Shown here: one piece after another, positions 7,125 to 14,171 of the stretch
Position numbering within the stretch: the stretch's first letter is position 1
Layout: the number at the start of each line of letters is the position of its first letter
Made by a program: the position numbers and the translations under genes
Source of the DNA: an uncultured Bacilli bacterium
GTDB lineage: Bacteria; Bacillota_I; Bacilli_A; RF39; UBA660
Direction of reading: 5' to 3'
Assembly: GCA_934130105.1 (NCBI GenBank)
Contig: CAKOXL010000023.1
Coordinates: 1 to 19,154, forward strand
Length of the DNA: 19,154 nt
Notes under the pieces: model-generated
What the model saw: the letters and a program-made list of their open reading frames with translations, nothing else
What the model was told of the DNA's origin: nothing
Database searches by the model: none

Positions 7125-7198
7125 TGGTGCCGAATGACATAGTCGAAATGTCCTCTGACCCTTACCAAGGGCCTGTTTTACCGCTAAACTAAATCGGC
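7125..7198 (-). tRNA. tRNA-Thr (anticodon GGT)
   Basis: The minus strand folds into a full 74-base cloverleaf. The D stem is GTTT/AAAC with loop AGCGGTA. The anticodon stem is GGCCC/GGGTC with loop TTGGTAA, giving anticodon GGT, which reads ACC and ACU (Thr). The T stem is GACAT/ATGTC with loop TTCGACT. The acceptor is GCCGATT/ATTCGGC, followed by discriminator A and an encoded CCA. Pair 6-67 of the acceptor is a T-T mismatch. The gene has its own promoter just upstream and the shared terminator just downstream. Confidence 0.93.
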
Positions 7199-7209
7199 AT
7201 TACAATGAT

Positions 7210-7238
7210 ATTTTAATATAAAATTAGGTATTGTGCAA
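7210..7238 (-). promoter_or_regulatory. Promoter of tRNA-Thr
   Basis: On the minus strand, TTGCAC (7238-7233) and TAAAAT (7215-7210) are 17 bases apart. Transcription would start about 5 bases before the mature tRNA. Confidence 0.5.
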
Positions 7239-7319
7239 CATTAAAATGTATATTTAGAATAATTTTAACACCGAGCTTTTATTACTTGAGTGAATAATAA
7301 TTTTTTATAGAAAAAAGCA

Positions 7320-7348
7320 TTGACGAACAGTTGTTTGATAGTTATAAT
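7320..7348 (+). promoter_or_regulatory. Main promoter of the ruvAB operon
   Basis: TTGACG (7320-7325) and a perfect TATAAT (7343-7348) are 17 bases apart. It lies 139 bases before ruvA, and the LexA box sits across its -35 box and spacer. Confidence 0.75.
7324..7337 (+). promoter_or_regulatory. LexA/DinR (SOS) box
   Basis: CGAAC-AGTT-GTTTG fits the Gram-positive LexA box CGAAC-N4-GTTYG/C. It starts on the last bases of the -35 box and fills the spacer, where a bound repressor would block RNA polymerase. The location before ruvAB, a classic SOS target, supports the call. Confidence 0.65.
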
Positions 7349-7354
7349 ACATAA

Positions 7355-7486
7355 AGTGTAGGTATTTAATATCTATAAATAGAAAGTAGAAATAAATTAT
7401 ACGCTACTTTAAAGTTTAACAAAATTAGCTTTTTGCTTTTATTTACATATGAATTATTGTATAATAGTAACGAATGGAGGATGGAT
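7355..7486 (+). other. Untranslated leader of ruvA with a hairpin and a second -10 box
   Basis: No reading frame is evident in these 132 bases. A 7-base-pair stem (AAAGTAG 7383-7389 with CTACTTT 7404-7410) lies within it. A second perfect TATAAT (7460-7465) stands 21 bases before the ruvA start and could give basal, LexA-independent transcription, though no good -35 box accompanies it. The ruvA ribosome binding site GGAGG is at 7476-7480. Confidence 0.5.
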
Positions 7487-8044
7487 ATGTATAGTTATAT
7501 TATTGGTAATGTTACAGAAATAGAAAGTACTTATATTGTTATAGAAAATGGTGGTATTGGTTATCAAGTCTATACACCAAATCCTTATTCTTTTGATATA
7601 GATGCTAGTTATAAGGTTTATATCTATCAATGTATTAGAGAAGACGAAAATAGCTTATATGGTTTTAAAACTAGAGAAGAAAAAGAAATGTTTTTAAAAC
7701 TAATCAGTGTAAAAGGACTAGGACCAAAAATGGCTTTACCAATTATAGCGACTGGTTCAATTTCTGGTATTATGGATGCTATTGAAAGAGAAAATATTTT
7801 ATATCTTAAAAAGTTCCCTAAAATAGGTGATAAGGTAGCAAAACAAATTATCTTAGATTTAAAAGGTAAAGTAAAAATAACAGAAGTTAGCGAAAATACA
7901 AGCAATAGCTATATAGAATTAGTTGAAGTATTAAAAGGACTTGGATATAAAGAAAAAGAAATTAAAGTTGTTGTTGCCAAAGTAAATCAAAGTCTAAGTA
8001 TAGAAGATCAAGTAAAAGAAGCTTTAAAATTATTACTAAAGTAA
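7487..8044 (+). CDS. ruvA: Holliday junction DNA helicase subunit RuvA
   Basis: RuvA tetramers bind four-way DNA junctions and load RuvB rings that drive branch migration in recombinational repair. The 185-residue product has the three RuvA regions. An OB-fold (1-64) starts MYSYIIGNV with GGIGYQVYTP. Two helix-hairpin-helix motifs follow (VKGLGPKMAL 75-84 and FPKIGDKVAKQIILDLKGK 110-128). The C-terminal RuvB-contacting helices (about 141-185) contain LKGLGYKEKEI. ATG 7487 is chosen because GGAGG (7476-7480) lies 6 bases upstream and RuvA proteins begin this way; ATG 7481 would abut the site. Length is slightly below the usual 190-205. ruvB follows after 13 bases. Confidence 0.96.
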   Translation: MYSYIIGNVTEIESTYIVIENGGIGYQVYTPNPYSFDIDASYKVYIYQCIREDENSLYGFKTREEKEMFLKLISVKGLGPKMALPIIATGSISGIMDAIERENILYLKKFPKIGDKVAKQIILDLKGKVKITEVSENTSNSYIELVEVLKGLGYKEKEIKVVVAKVNQSLSIEDQVKEALKLLLK

Positions 8045-8057
8045 AAGGGGGATATTT

Positions 8058-9065
8058 ATGGATGATAGAATTGTAACTAGTGAAGAACTAGAAGAAGATG
8101 TAAAAGAAGCAAGTATTAGACCCTTAACACTTGATGAATATATAGGTCAAGAAGATGTTAAACAAAATATTAAAGTTTATATTGAAGCAGCCAAAATGCG
8201 ACATGAAGCTTTAGATCACGTGTTATTGTATGGGCCCCCTGGATTAGGAAAAACAACTCTTGCTAATATCATAGCTAATGAAATGGGAGTAAATATAAAA
8301 ACCGCTAGTGGACCAAGTATAGAAAAATCAGGCGATTTAGCTGCTATTTTGTCTACACTTGAACCAAATGATGTTTTATTTATTGATGAAATTCATCGTA
8401 TGCCATCCTATATTGAAGAAATATTATATCCAGCCATGGAAGATTTTGTACTTGATATTATGATAGGTGGTGAAGGAAATAGCCGTAGTATCCGTATTAA
8501 TTTACCACCATTTACTTTGGTTGGGGCAACGACTCGTGCAGGCGATTTAACATCACCATTAAGAGATCGTTTTGGTATTATTTCCAAAATGCAATACTAT
8601 ACAATAGATGAACTTGTAAAAATTGTAAAAAGAACATCAAATGTTTTTGGGGTTCCAATTGACGATGATGCAGCCTTAGAACTAGCTAGTCGTAGTAGAG
8701 GTACACCACGTATAGCTAACCGTCTATTTAAAAGAGTGCGTGATTTTGCATTGGTTGACGGCAATGGAATAATAAATTTAGAAATAACTAAAAAGGCCTT
8801 AAATAGGTTAAAAATAGATGATAAAGGTTTAGATGATACCGATCATCAATTACTACTTGCAATTATTAAAAAATTTAATGGTGGACCAGTAGGTATTGAA
8901 TCGGTTGCATCAGCTATTGGTGAAGAAATAACTACAATAGAGGATGTGTATGAACCATACCTTTTGCAACAAGGCTTTTTAAGAAGAACCCCAAGAGGAA
9001 GGGTAGTTACACCACTTGCTTATGAACATTTAAAAATAGAGTATCAAAGTGATCTATTTAATTAA
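8058..9065 (+). CDS. ruvB: Holliday junction branch migration ATPase RuvB
   Basis: RuvB is the hexameric AAA+ motor that pulls DNA through the RuvA-bound junction. The 335-residue length is typical. Visible motifs are Walker A GPPGLGKT (59-66), Walker B VLFIDEIH (106-113), sensor 1 GATTRAG (156-162), the arginine-finger region LRDRFG (168-173), sensor 2 RGTPRIANR, and a C-terminal winged helix ending in QGFLRRTPRGRVVTPLAYEH. ATG 8058 follows AGGGGG. It is tightly coupled to ruvA upstream and to an unknown gene 12 bases downstream. Confidence 0.98.
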   Translation: MDDRIVTSEELEEDVKEASIRPLTLDEYIGQEDVKQNIKVYIEAAKMRHEALDHVLLYGPPGLGKTTLANIIANEMGVNIKTASGPSIEKSGDLAAILSTLEPNDVLFIDEIHRMPSYIEEILYPAMEDFVLDIMIGGEGNSRSIRINLPPFTLVGATTRAGDLTSPLRDRFGIISKMQYYTIDELVKIVKRTSNVFGVPIDDDAALELASRSRGTPRIANRLFKRVRDFALVDGNGIINLEITKKALNRLKIDDKGLDDTDHQLLLAIIKKFNGGPVGIESVASAIGEEITTIEDVYEPYLLQQGFLRRTPRGRVVTPLAYEHLKIEYQSDLFN

Positions 9066-9077
9066 AGGGAGAATAAA

Positions 9078-9605
9078 ATGGAAAGAATATTAGGGATTGA
9101 ACAAGAAAAAAGTATTGATAATCTTATAAATAGAATCAATAGTATCGTAGGAAACAAATTTACAATTTTAGGAGATAATTCTGATATTGAAAGATGGAAT
9201 TTGCTTCCTAAGTTATTGCTTTTGAATGATCAAGAAGCAGAAAAAATATTATCATTCGTTGAATATTTGGATTCATCATATATTTCATTAGAAAGAAAAA
9301 TTGATATTATTTTATCAGCATGTGGATTGTTAGATATTTATCACGCTATAATTAATTATGATATAGAAAATTTACTTTTGTTAGCTGATTACTATTCAAA
9401 TAAAAGTATGAGTGATGTAAAACAAACACTTCCAATTATAAAAAACGAAAATATACTTTTAGAAGTTAGAAAAAGAACTCTAGATTTAGAGAAAAGAAAA
9501 AGTATATTATCAGCTATCTTTGATAAAGTATTAAACTCAAAATTAGATATTAATAAAGAAAAGGACGTTAATGATTTTATAGATAGTTTAATTAAAGAAA
9601 ACTAA
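9078..9605 (+). CDS. Unknown helical protein inside the ruvAB-queA operon
   Basis: I do not recognise this 175-residue protein. It is acidic, Leu/Ile-rich and predicted to be almost all helical, with alternating charged and hydrophobic stretches (for example LLPKLLLLNDQEAEKILSFV and EVRKRTLDLEKRKSILSAIF). It has no membrane segment, signal peptide, Cys cluster or nucleotide-binding motif. The start at ATG 9078 follows AGGGAG, 12 bases after ruvB, and the stop lies 28 bases before queA, so it sits inside the operon. A cytoplasmic scaffold or adaptor role is possible, but nothing in the sequence proves it. Confidence 0.75.
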   Translation: MERILGIEQEKSIDNLINRINSIVGNKFTILGDNSDIERWNLLPKLLLLNDQEAEKILSFVEYLDSSYISLERKIDIILSACGLLDIYHAIINYDIENLLLLADYYSNKSMSDVKQTLPIIKNENILLEVRKRTLDLEKRKSILSAIFDKVLNSKLDINKEKDVNDFIDSLIKEN

Positions 9606-9633
9606 TAATTATTAAATAGAAAGTAGGGATTAT

Positions 9634-10659
9634 ATGCAACTTGAAGATTTTGATTATTTTTTACCAGATGAACTAATAGCTCAAACACCACTTGAAAAAA
9701 GAGATGAATCAAGACTCATGGTTCTTGATAAAAAAACTGGTAAAGTTGAACATAAAACATTTACAAATATTATAGATTACATGAATGAAGGGGATACTTT
9801 AGTATTAAATGATACCAAAGTTTTGCCAGCTAGACTAATTGGAATTAAGGAGCAAACATCAGCAGTTATTGAAATTTTACTTTTGAAAGATATGCAAGAC
9901 AATGTTTGGGAATGTTTAACTAAGCCCGCTAAAAGAGTGCATGTTGGAACAATTATCTCTTTTGGTAATGGTGAATTAAAAGCTAAGTGTATCTATGAAG
10001 GTGAAGAGGGTATACGTAAATATGAATTAATCTATGATGGAATTTTACTAGAAATTTTAGAAAAACTAGGGACTATGCCATTACCACCATATATTCATGA
10101 AAAGCTACAAGATCAGTCACGTTATCAGACTGTATATGCTAAAAATTTAGGAAGTAGTGCCGCTCCAACTGCTGGACTTCATTTTACTAAAGAATTACTT
10201 GAAAAAATAAAAAATAAAAAAATTAATATAGCATACGTTACCTTACACGTCGGTTTAGGAACATTTAGACCAGTGCAAGAAGAAAATATTTTAGATCATA
10301 AAATGCATACAGAATATTACGAAATGAGTAAACAAACAGCTGATATCTTAAATGAAACCAAAAAACGTGGAGGAAAAATAATAGCTGTTGGAACCACCAG
10401 TGTTAGAACACTAGAAACAATTATGTCAAAATATCAGACATATAAAGAATGCAGTGGTAATACAGATATATTTATTTACCCAGGCTATAAATTTAAGGGA
10501 TTTGATTATTTAATTACTAATTTTCATCTGCCTAAATCAACACTATTAATGTTAGTTAGCGCTCTAGCAGGAAGAGAAAACATTTTAAATGCCTACAAAA
10601 TAGCAGTTGAAGAAAAGTATCGTTTCTTTTCGTTTGGTGATAGCATGTTAATTAAATAG
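9634..10659 (+). CDS. queA: S-adenosylmethionine:tRNA ribosyltransferase-isomerase QueA
   Basis: QueA moves the ribosyl part of S-adenosylmethionine onto preQ1 in tRNA to make epoxyqueuosine, the step after Tgt in queuosine synthesis. At 341 residues it has the normal length. The N-terminus (DFDYFLPDELIAQTPLEKRD), LNDTKVLPARL (58-68), GSSAAPTAGLHFT (173-185), TLHVGLGTFRPV and ITNFHLPKSTLLMLVSA are family hallmarks. The start at ATG 9634 follows AGTAGGG. It is separated from tgt by one unknown gene; the two are often neighbours in Firmicutes, as here downstream of ruvAB. Confidence 0.97.
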   Translation: MQLEDFDYFLPDELIAQTPLEKRDESRLMVLDKKTGKVEHKTFTNIIDYMNEGDTLVLNDTKVLPARLIGIKEQTSAVIEILLLKDMQDNVWECLTKPAKRVHVGTIISFGNGELKAKCIYEGEEGIRKYELIYDGILLEILEKLGTMPLPPYIHEKLQDQSRYQTVYAKNLGSSAAPTAGLHFTKELLEKIKNKKINIAYVTLHVGLGTFRPVQEENILDHKMHTEYYEMSKQTADILNETKKRGGKIIAVGTTSVRTLETIMSKYQTYKECSGNTDIFIYPGYKFKGFDYLITNFHLPKSTLLMLVSALAGRENILNAYKIAVEEKYRFFSFGDSMLIK

Positions 10660-10667
10660 GAGAACAT

Positions 10668-11822
10668 ATGAAAAAAGACGAAATATTAAAAATATTTTAT
10701 GAAGATATAGTCCCATTTGCAAGTAAGATAGGAATTATTGAAATTGCTGGCATTACTTATAATGTCCATTTCAATTCTATGATAGAAGCTAAAACTTATA
10801 TAGATGATGATTCTGCACCGCTCTTAACTATTAATAATGTTTCTATCTTTAATGATACTTTATTAGAATATGTATTAAAAGAGTACGATAGAATTACAAA
10901 TTCTACTTTCAGCGAAGTATTTGAACAAATGGAAAGAATAGAAGACAGATTTAAATATATAATGGCAATAGCTTTTTGTAATGCAAGAGAAGAGGATTTT
11001 AGAAATCCAGTATCGTATTTAAGAAAAAGAATTGATTTTATAGAAAATAACCAGTTAAACAATAAGTATAGCGATTTTAAACTAATGGCTACTTTAGATG
11101 ATAAAGAAATAGAAGCATCATCAAGTTTACAAATACCATCTTTAGAATCACCATATGTATTTAAATCAAGAATTAAATATATAGAATCAGGTGAAATTAG
11201 ATACTATGATTTACCTAATATTAGTTATGGTATCAGTGATAAAACAGCTTATGTTTATTCAATTCAAAAGTCAAATACAGCTAGAGAAAGTAAGAAAATA
11301 AATCGTTACCTATACAAAATAAATAAAGATGTAGTTGATAGTGATGAATTTTATGAATATAATTCTAAAGAATCAAATACCGATAATTTTTATCCAGAAA
11401 ATATAACAGATGTAACTCATAATAGTGTTTTAGCACTTACGATCTTTTTAGGAATTTTGAAAAAAGAAGAAATATCTAGTATAGTTGTAGTTGACTACTT
11501 GCCACTTCGTTATTTAGCAAAAAGGGAAGCTAATATCACAAGACTTGATTTATTAAAATATTTCTACGGAGATGATGGTTTTGAAGATAGAATTGCAAAA
11601 TACGATGAGATCCAAGATAAAAACCAAAATAATATTACTAATAAATTTATTAGAACTTTTAATAGAGTTAATTATCATCTAAATAATTTGGATATCACAT
11701 CATTTCCAGGTGATGTTGATAATTCTATGCATTTATTACTTAATGATAATAGAAAAACTAGTAACAATATAATAAATATTGTATATAATCAAATTGCATT
11801 TGAAGACGAAAAAAGAAAGTAG
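10668..11822 (+). CDS. Unknown protein between queA and tgt (384 aa)
   Basis: I do not recognise this protein. It is 384 residues, cytoplasmic by composition, and rich in Asp, Glu, Lys, Asn and Tyr. It has no membrane segment and no clear catalytic motif. The N-terminal third (EILKIFYEDIVPFASKIG, VFEQMERIEDRFKYIMAIAF) is helical. The middle (SSLQIPSLESPYVFKSRIKY, YYDLPNISYGIS, AYVYSIQKSN) looks beta-rich. Near residues 250-285 there is VLALTIFLGILKKEEISSIVVVDYLPLRY, which looks like a buried core. ATG 10668 follows the queA stop by 8 bases with AGGAG in the gap. Its stop lies 8 bases before tgt, so translation is probably coupled. Its position suggests co-expression with queuosine and recombination genes, not necessarily a shared function. 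Confidence 0.75.
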   Translation: MKKDEILKIFYEDIVPFASKIGIIEIAGITYNVHFNSMIEAKTYIDDDSAPLLTINNVSIFNDTLLEYVLKEYDRITNSTFSEVFEQMERIEDRFKYIMAIAFCNAREEDFRNPVSYLRKRIDFIENNQLNNKYSDFKLMATLDDKEIEASSSLQIPSLESPYVFKSRIKYIESGEIRYYDLPNISYGISDKTAYVYSIQKSNTARESKKINRYLYKINKDVVDSDEFYEYNSKESNTDNFYPENITDVTHNSVLALTIFLGILKKEEISSIVVVDYLPLRYLAKREANITRLDLLKYFYGDDGFEDRIAKYDEIQDKNQNNITNKFIRTFNRVNYHLNNLDITSFPGDVDNSMHLLLNDNRKTSNNIINIVYNQIAFEDEKRK

Positions 11823-11829
11823 TGATAAG

Positions 11830-12948
11830 ATGAAAATAAAATATAATTTATTACATGAAGAAAAAAGTACTAAAGCAAGACTTGGTACAATAGAAACTAA
11901 TTATGGAACAGTAAATACACCAATGTTTATGCCAGTTGGAACGCGTGCAACTGTAAAAACACTAACTCCAGAAGAATTATATGCCATGAATAGTGGTGTT
12001 ATTTTAGCTAATACTTACCATTTATGGTTAAGACCAGGACCTGATTTAATTGAAAAAGCAGGGGGGCTACATAAATTTATGAACTATCATGGGCCAATAC
12101 TAACTGATAGTGGAGGATTCCAAGTTTTTTCTTTAGCAAAACCTAAAGATATAACAGAAGAAGGAGTACATTTTAAAAGTCATATTGATGGATCTAGTTT
12201 ATTTTTAACACCAGAAAAATCAATTGAAATTCAAAACAAGTTAGATAGCGATATAGCCATGAGTTTTGATGAATGTCCACCAGCTAGTGCTACTCATGAG
12301 TATATGAAAAATAGTGTTGAAAGAACGCTTCGTTGGGCAAAACGTGGAAAAGATGCTCATAAAAATCCTAACCAATCATTATTTGGTATTGTACAAGGTG
12401 GAGTTTACGAAGATTTAAGAAAATTTTCAGCTGAAGAGACAGTAAAACTTGATTTTGATGGTTACAGTATTGGTGGCGTAGCAAACGATGGTGAAAATAA
12501 AGAAGCAATGTATAAAGCCATTGAATATTCAACTCCATATATTCCAAAAGATAAGGTACGTTATTTAATGGGAGTAGGAGAACCTGAAGATATTATTGAA
12601 GGTGTTATTCGTGGTGTTGATATTTTTGACTGTGTACTCCCAACTAGAATAGCTCGTCATGGTAATGCTTTTACAAAACATGGCAAAATAAGTTTAAAAA
12701 ATGCTAAATATAAAGAAGACTTTACTCCAATAGAAGAAGGCTGTGATTGCTATTCTTGTAAAAACTACACCAAAGCTTACATTAGACATTTAGTTAATGT
12801 TGATGAGGTACTAGGTGGTAGACTATTATCAATTCATAATATTCGTTTTCTAATTCGCTTAACTGAAGAATTAAGAGAAGCAATAAAAGAAGATAGAATA
12901 TTAGAATATCGCGATGAATTTTATAAAAACTATAATAAAAAAGATTAA
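11830..12948 (+). CDS. tgt: tRNA-guanine transglycosylase
   Basis: Tgt exchanges guanine-34 of GUN anticodons (Tyr, His, Asn, Asp tRNAs) for preQ1. The 372-residue product matches the bacterial family. It has GVILANTYHLWLRPG (56-70), the active-site D93 in LTDSGGFQVFSL, FGIVQGGVYEDLR, the nucleophile D267 in IFDCVLPTR, and the zinc site C305-x-C307-x2-C310 with H336. The start at ATG 11830 gives the normal N-terminus (MKIKYNLLHEEKS...ARLGTIET). The ribosome binding site is weak, consistent with coupling to the gene ending 8 bases upstream. The more distal in-frame start at 11779 would add 17 residues not found in the family. A terminator follows directly. Confidence 0.97.
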   Translation: MKIKYNLLHEEKSTKARLGTIETNYGTVNTPMFMPVGTRATVKTLTPEELYAMNSGVILANTYHLWLRPGPDLIEKAGGLHKFMNYHGPILTDSGGFQVFSLAKPKDITEEGVHFKSHIDGSSLFLTPEKSIEIQNKLDSDIAMSFDECPPASATHEYMKNSVERTLRWAKRGKDAHKNPNQSLFGIVQGGVYEDLRKFSAEETVKLDFDGYSIGGVANDGENKEAMYKAIEYSTPYIPKDKVRYLMGVGEPEDIIEGVIRGVDIFDCVLPTRIARHGNAFTKHGKISLKNAKYKEDFTPIEEGCDCYSCKNYTKAYIRHLVNVDEVLGGRLLSIHNIRFLIRLTEELREAIKEDRILEYRDEFYKNYNKKD

Positions 12949-12950
12949 AT

Positions 12951-12979
12951 AAAAAAAGTTAAAAATTTAACTTTTTTTT
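12951..12979. terminator. Bidirectional terminator between tgt and the convergent membrane gene
   Basis: A 13-base arm (12951-12963) pairs with 12966-12978; the core is GTTAA/TTAAC, flanked by A runs and T runs on both sides. The stop codon of the minus-strand gene (12967-12969) lies inside the 3' arm. Confidence 0.8.
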
Positions 12980-13332
12980 CTTTTATTTATACCAACCATG
13001 CTTCCTAATGTAGATGATGCTAATAGAATAAAATAGTAAATAACAGTTTTAACACTAATTCCCTGGTCAAATGCTAGATAACTAATTACAAATAAAATAA
13101 TTATAACTTCTAAGCCAACCTTTATTCCTTCCAACCAGCCTTTTTTAGTTGCTTTATTACCAATATAAATCCCACCAATTAACATTGATATAGCTATCAT
13201 AATTAGTTTTAAATAATTAATACTATTATTACTAATTATATTAAAATAATATAAAACAGAAGTAAAAATATTTAAAATCAAAAGTGGAATCAATATATAA
13301 ATTAATGTCTTCAAATATTTTATATAACTCAT
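12967..13332 (-). CDS. Small four-helix membrane protein, TIGR04086/DUF3792-like
   Basis: The product has 121 residues with four predicted membrane helices (about 7-30, 40-60, 72-90 and 97-115) and a basic tail (KRKKS). The pattern GGIYIGNKATKKGWLEG in the second helix-loop and LLASSTLGSMVGINKRKK at the end resembles TIGR04086 (YrzE/DUF3792) proteins, which often lie next to tgt in Firmicutes. Function is unknown. The start at 13332 (ATG on the minus strand) is preceded by TAGGTGAT; an upstream in-frame start would run into the divergent gene's promoter. It converges on tgt and shares its terminator. Confidence 0.78.
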   Translation of the reverse strand: MSYIKYLKTLIYILIPLLILNIFTSVLYYFNIISNNSINYLKLIMIAISMLIGGIYIGNKATKKGWLEGIKVGLEVIIILFVISYLAFDQGISVKTVIYYFILLASSTLGSMVGINKRKKS

Positions 13333-13405
13333 AATATCACCTAATAATACATATGAATTTGTATAATTTTTTATGTCATCAATCATAATATATTTAGGTG
13401 ATACT

Positions 13406-14053
13406 ATGGATTATATGGTTGTTTTAGGACGTACTATTTTGTTTTATGTAATTATAACTTTAATGTACCGCTTTATGGGTAAAAGAGAAGTGGGCCAATT
13501 AGGTATAGTTGATCTAATCGTTTCAATATTAATTGCGGAACTAGCAGCTATTAGTATAGATAATAGGGAAGAAAGTGTTTTTTTATCAATTATACCGATA
13601 CTAGTACTAGGACTTATTCAAATAACGATGAGTTATATTTCTCTAAAAAACGCTAAAATCAGAGATGCATTTGATGGAACACCATCGGTTATGATTAATA
13701 GAGGTGTAGTAAACTTTAAAGAAATGGTAAAACAAAGATACAATATAGATGATTTATTAACACAGCTAAGAGAGCAACACATAAGAACAATAGAAGAGGT
13801 TGATTATGCTGTATTAGAATCAAGTGGTAAATTAAGTGTTTTTCAGAAAAAAGATAACAAATTTGGAGATTATCCACTTCCTCTTATTTTAGATGGTAAA
13901 ATCCAATCGGATACACTAAATCAAATAAAAAAAGACCAAAAATGGATAGAAAAAACTTTAACTGGAGAAGGCGTAAAATTAGAAGATATCTTTTATGCTT
14001 TTTATAAAAATAAAAGTTTATATTTGATTAAACAAAGTGATTTAGACAAATAA
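13406..14053 (+). CDS. DUF421 (YetF/YdfR-like) membrane protein
   Basis: The 215-residue product has three N-terminal membrane helices (about 5-82) with the family motif YRFMGKREVGQLGIVDLIVS (31-50 region). A soluble domain follows with GTPSVMINRGVVN, RYNIDDLLTQLREQHI, EEVDYAVLESSGKLSVFQK and a C-terminal beta domain. These are hallmarks of the YetF/YkjA/YrbG group of uncharacterised membrane proteins of Bacilli and Clostridia. ATG 13406 is chosen because TAGGTGAT lies directly upstream. The 73-base divergent region it shares with the gene ending at 12967 holds a TATAAT at 13362-13367, without a clear -35 box. Confidence 0.88.
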   Translation: MDYMVVLGRTILFYVIITLMYRFMGKREVGQLGIVDLIVSILIAELAAISIDNREESVFLSIIPILVLGLIQITMSYISLKNAKIRDAFDGTPSVMINRGVVNFKEMVKQRYNIDDLLTQLREQHIRTIEEVDYAVLESSGKLSVFQKKDNKFGDYPLPLILDGKIQSDTLNQIKKDQKWIEKTLTGEGVKLEDIFYAFYKNKSLYLIKQSDLDK

Positions 14054-14083
14054 AAAAGGGACTAATATTTGTTAGTCCCTTTT
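14054..14083. terminator. Strong bidirectional terminator
   Basis: AAAAGGGACTAA (14054-14065) pairs perfectly with TTAGTCCCTTTT (14072-14083) around a 6-base loop, overlapping the T/A runs after the DUF421 stop codon. Read on the minus strand it ends in six T, so it can also end the kinase operon or the candidate small RNA. Confidence 0.88.
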
Positions 14084-14131
14084 AAATTAATAACTACTAA
14101 TAGGTGAGAGTAATTTCTTAGTAGTTATTAC
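14054..14131 (-). ncRNA. Candidate small RNA downstream of the histidine kinase
   Basis: Read on the minus strand, a 13-base-pair perfect stem (14130-14118 with 14100-14088, 17-base loop) is followed by a 12-base-pair terminator hairpin with a T run, in about 78 bases with no reading frame. The predicted start (about 14131) falls exactly at the first base of the stem. A promoter with repeats like those before the response regulator lies upstream. This is inference: the stem could instead only be a 3' tail of the kinase mRNA. Confidence 0.4.
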
Positions 14132-14137
14132 TATATA

Positions 14138-14170
14138 AATATAAACCCTATTTGTGAAAACTGTGTGTAA
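14138..14170 (-). promoter_or_regulatory. Possible response-regulator-controlled promoter of the candidate small RNA
   Basis: On the minus strand TTACAC (14170-14165) and TTCACA (14158-14153) are followed after 9 bases by TATATT (14143-14138). There is no -35 box. The order resembles the response regulator's own promoter (16268-16238), but the repeat period is 12 here and 10 there. Confidence 0.35.
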
Positions 14171-14171
14171 T

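Noticed and set aside
7260..7312. AT-only hairpin followed by T run upstream of the ruvAB promoter
   Set aside because: The stem is only TTATTA/TAATAA with a 10-base loop, too weak to call as a terminator, and no gene on the plus strand ends before it.
14151..14171. TTACAC/TTCACA pair as an exact copy of the response regulator's site
   Set aside because: The repeat period differs (12 versus 10) and the order of the two hexamers is swapped, so I report it only as similar and not as the same site.
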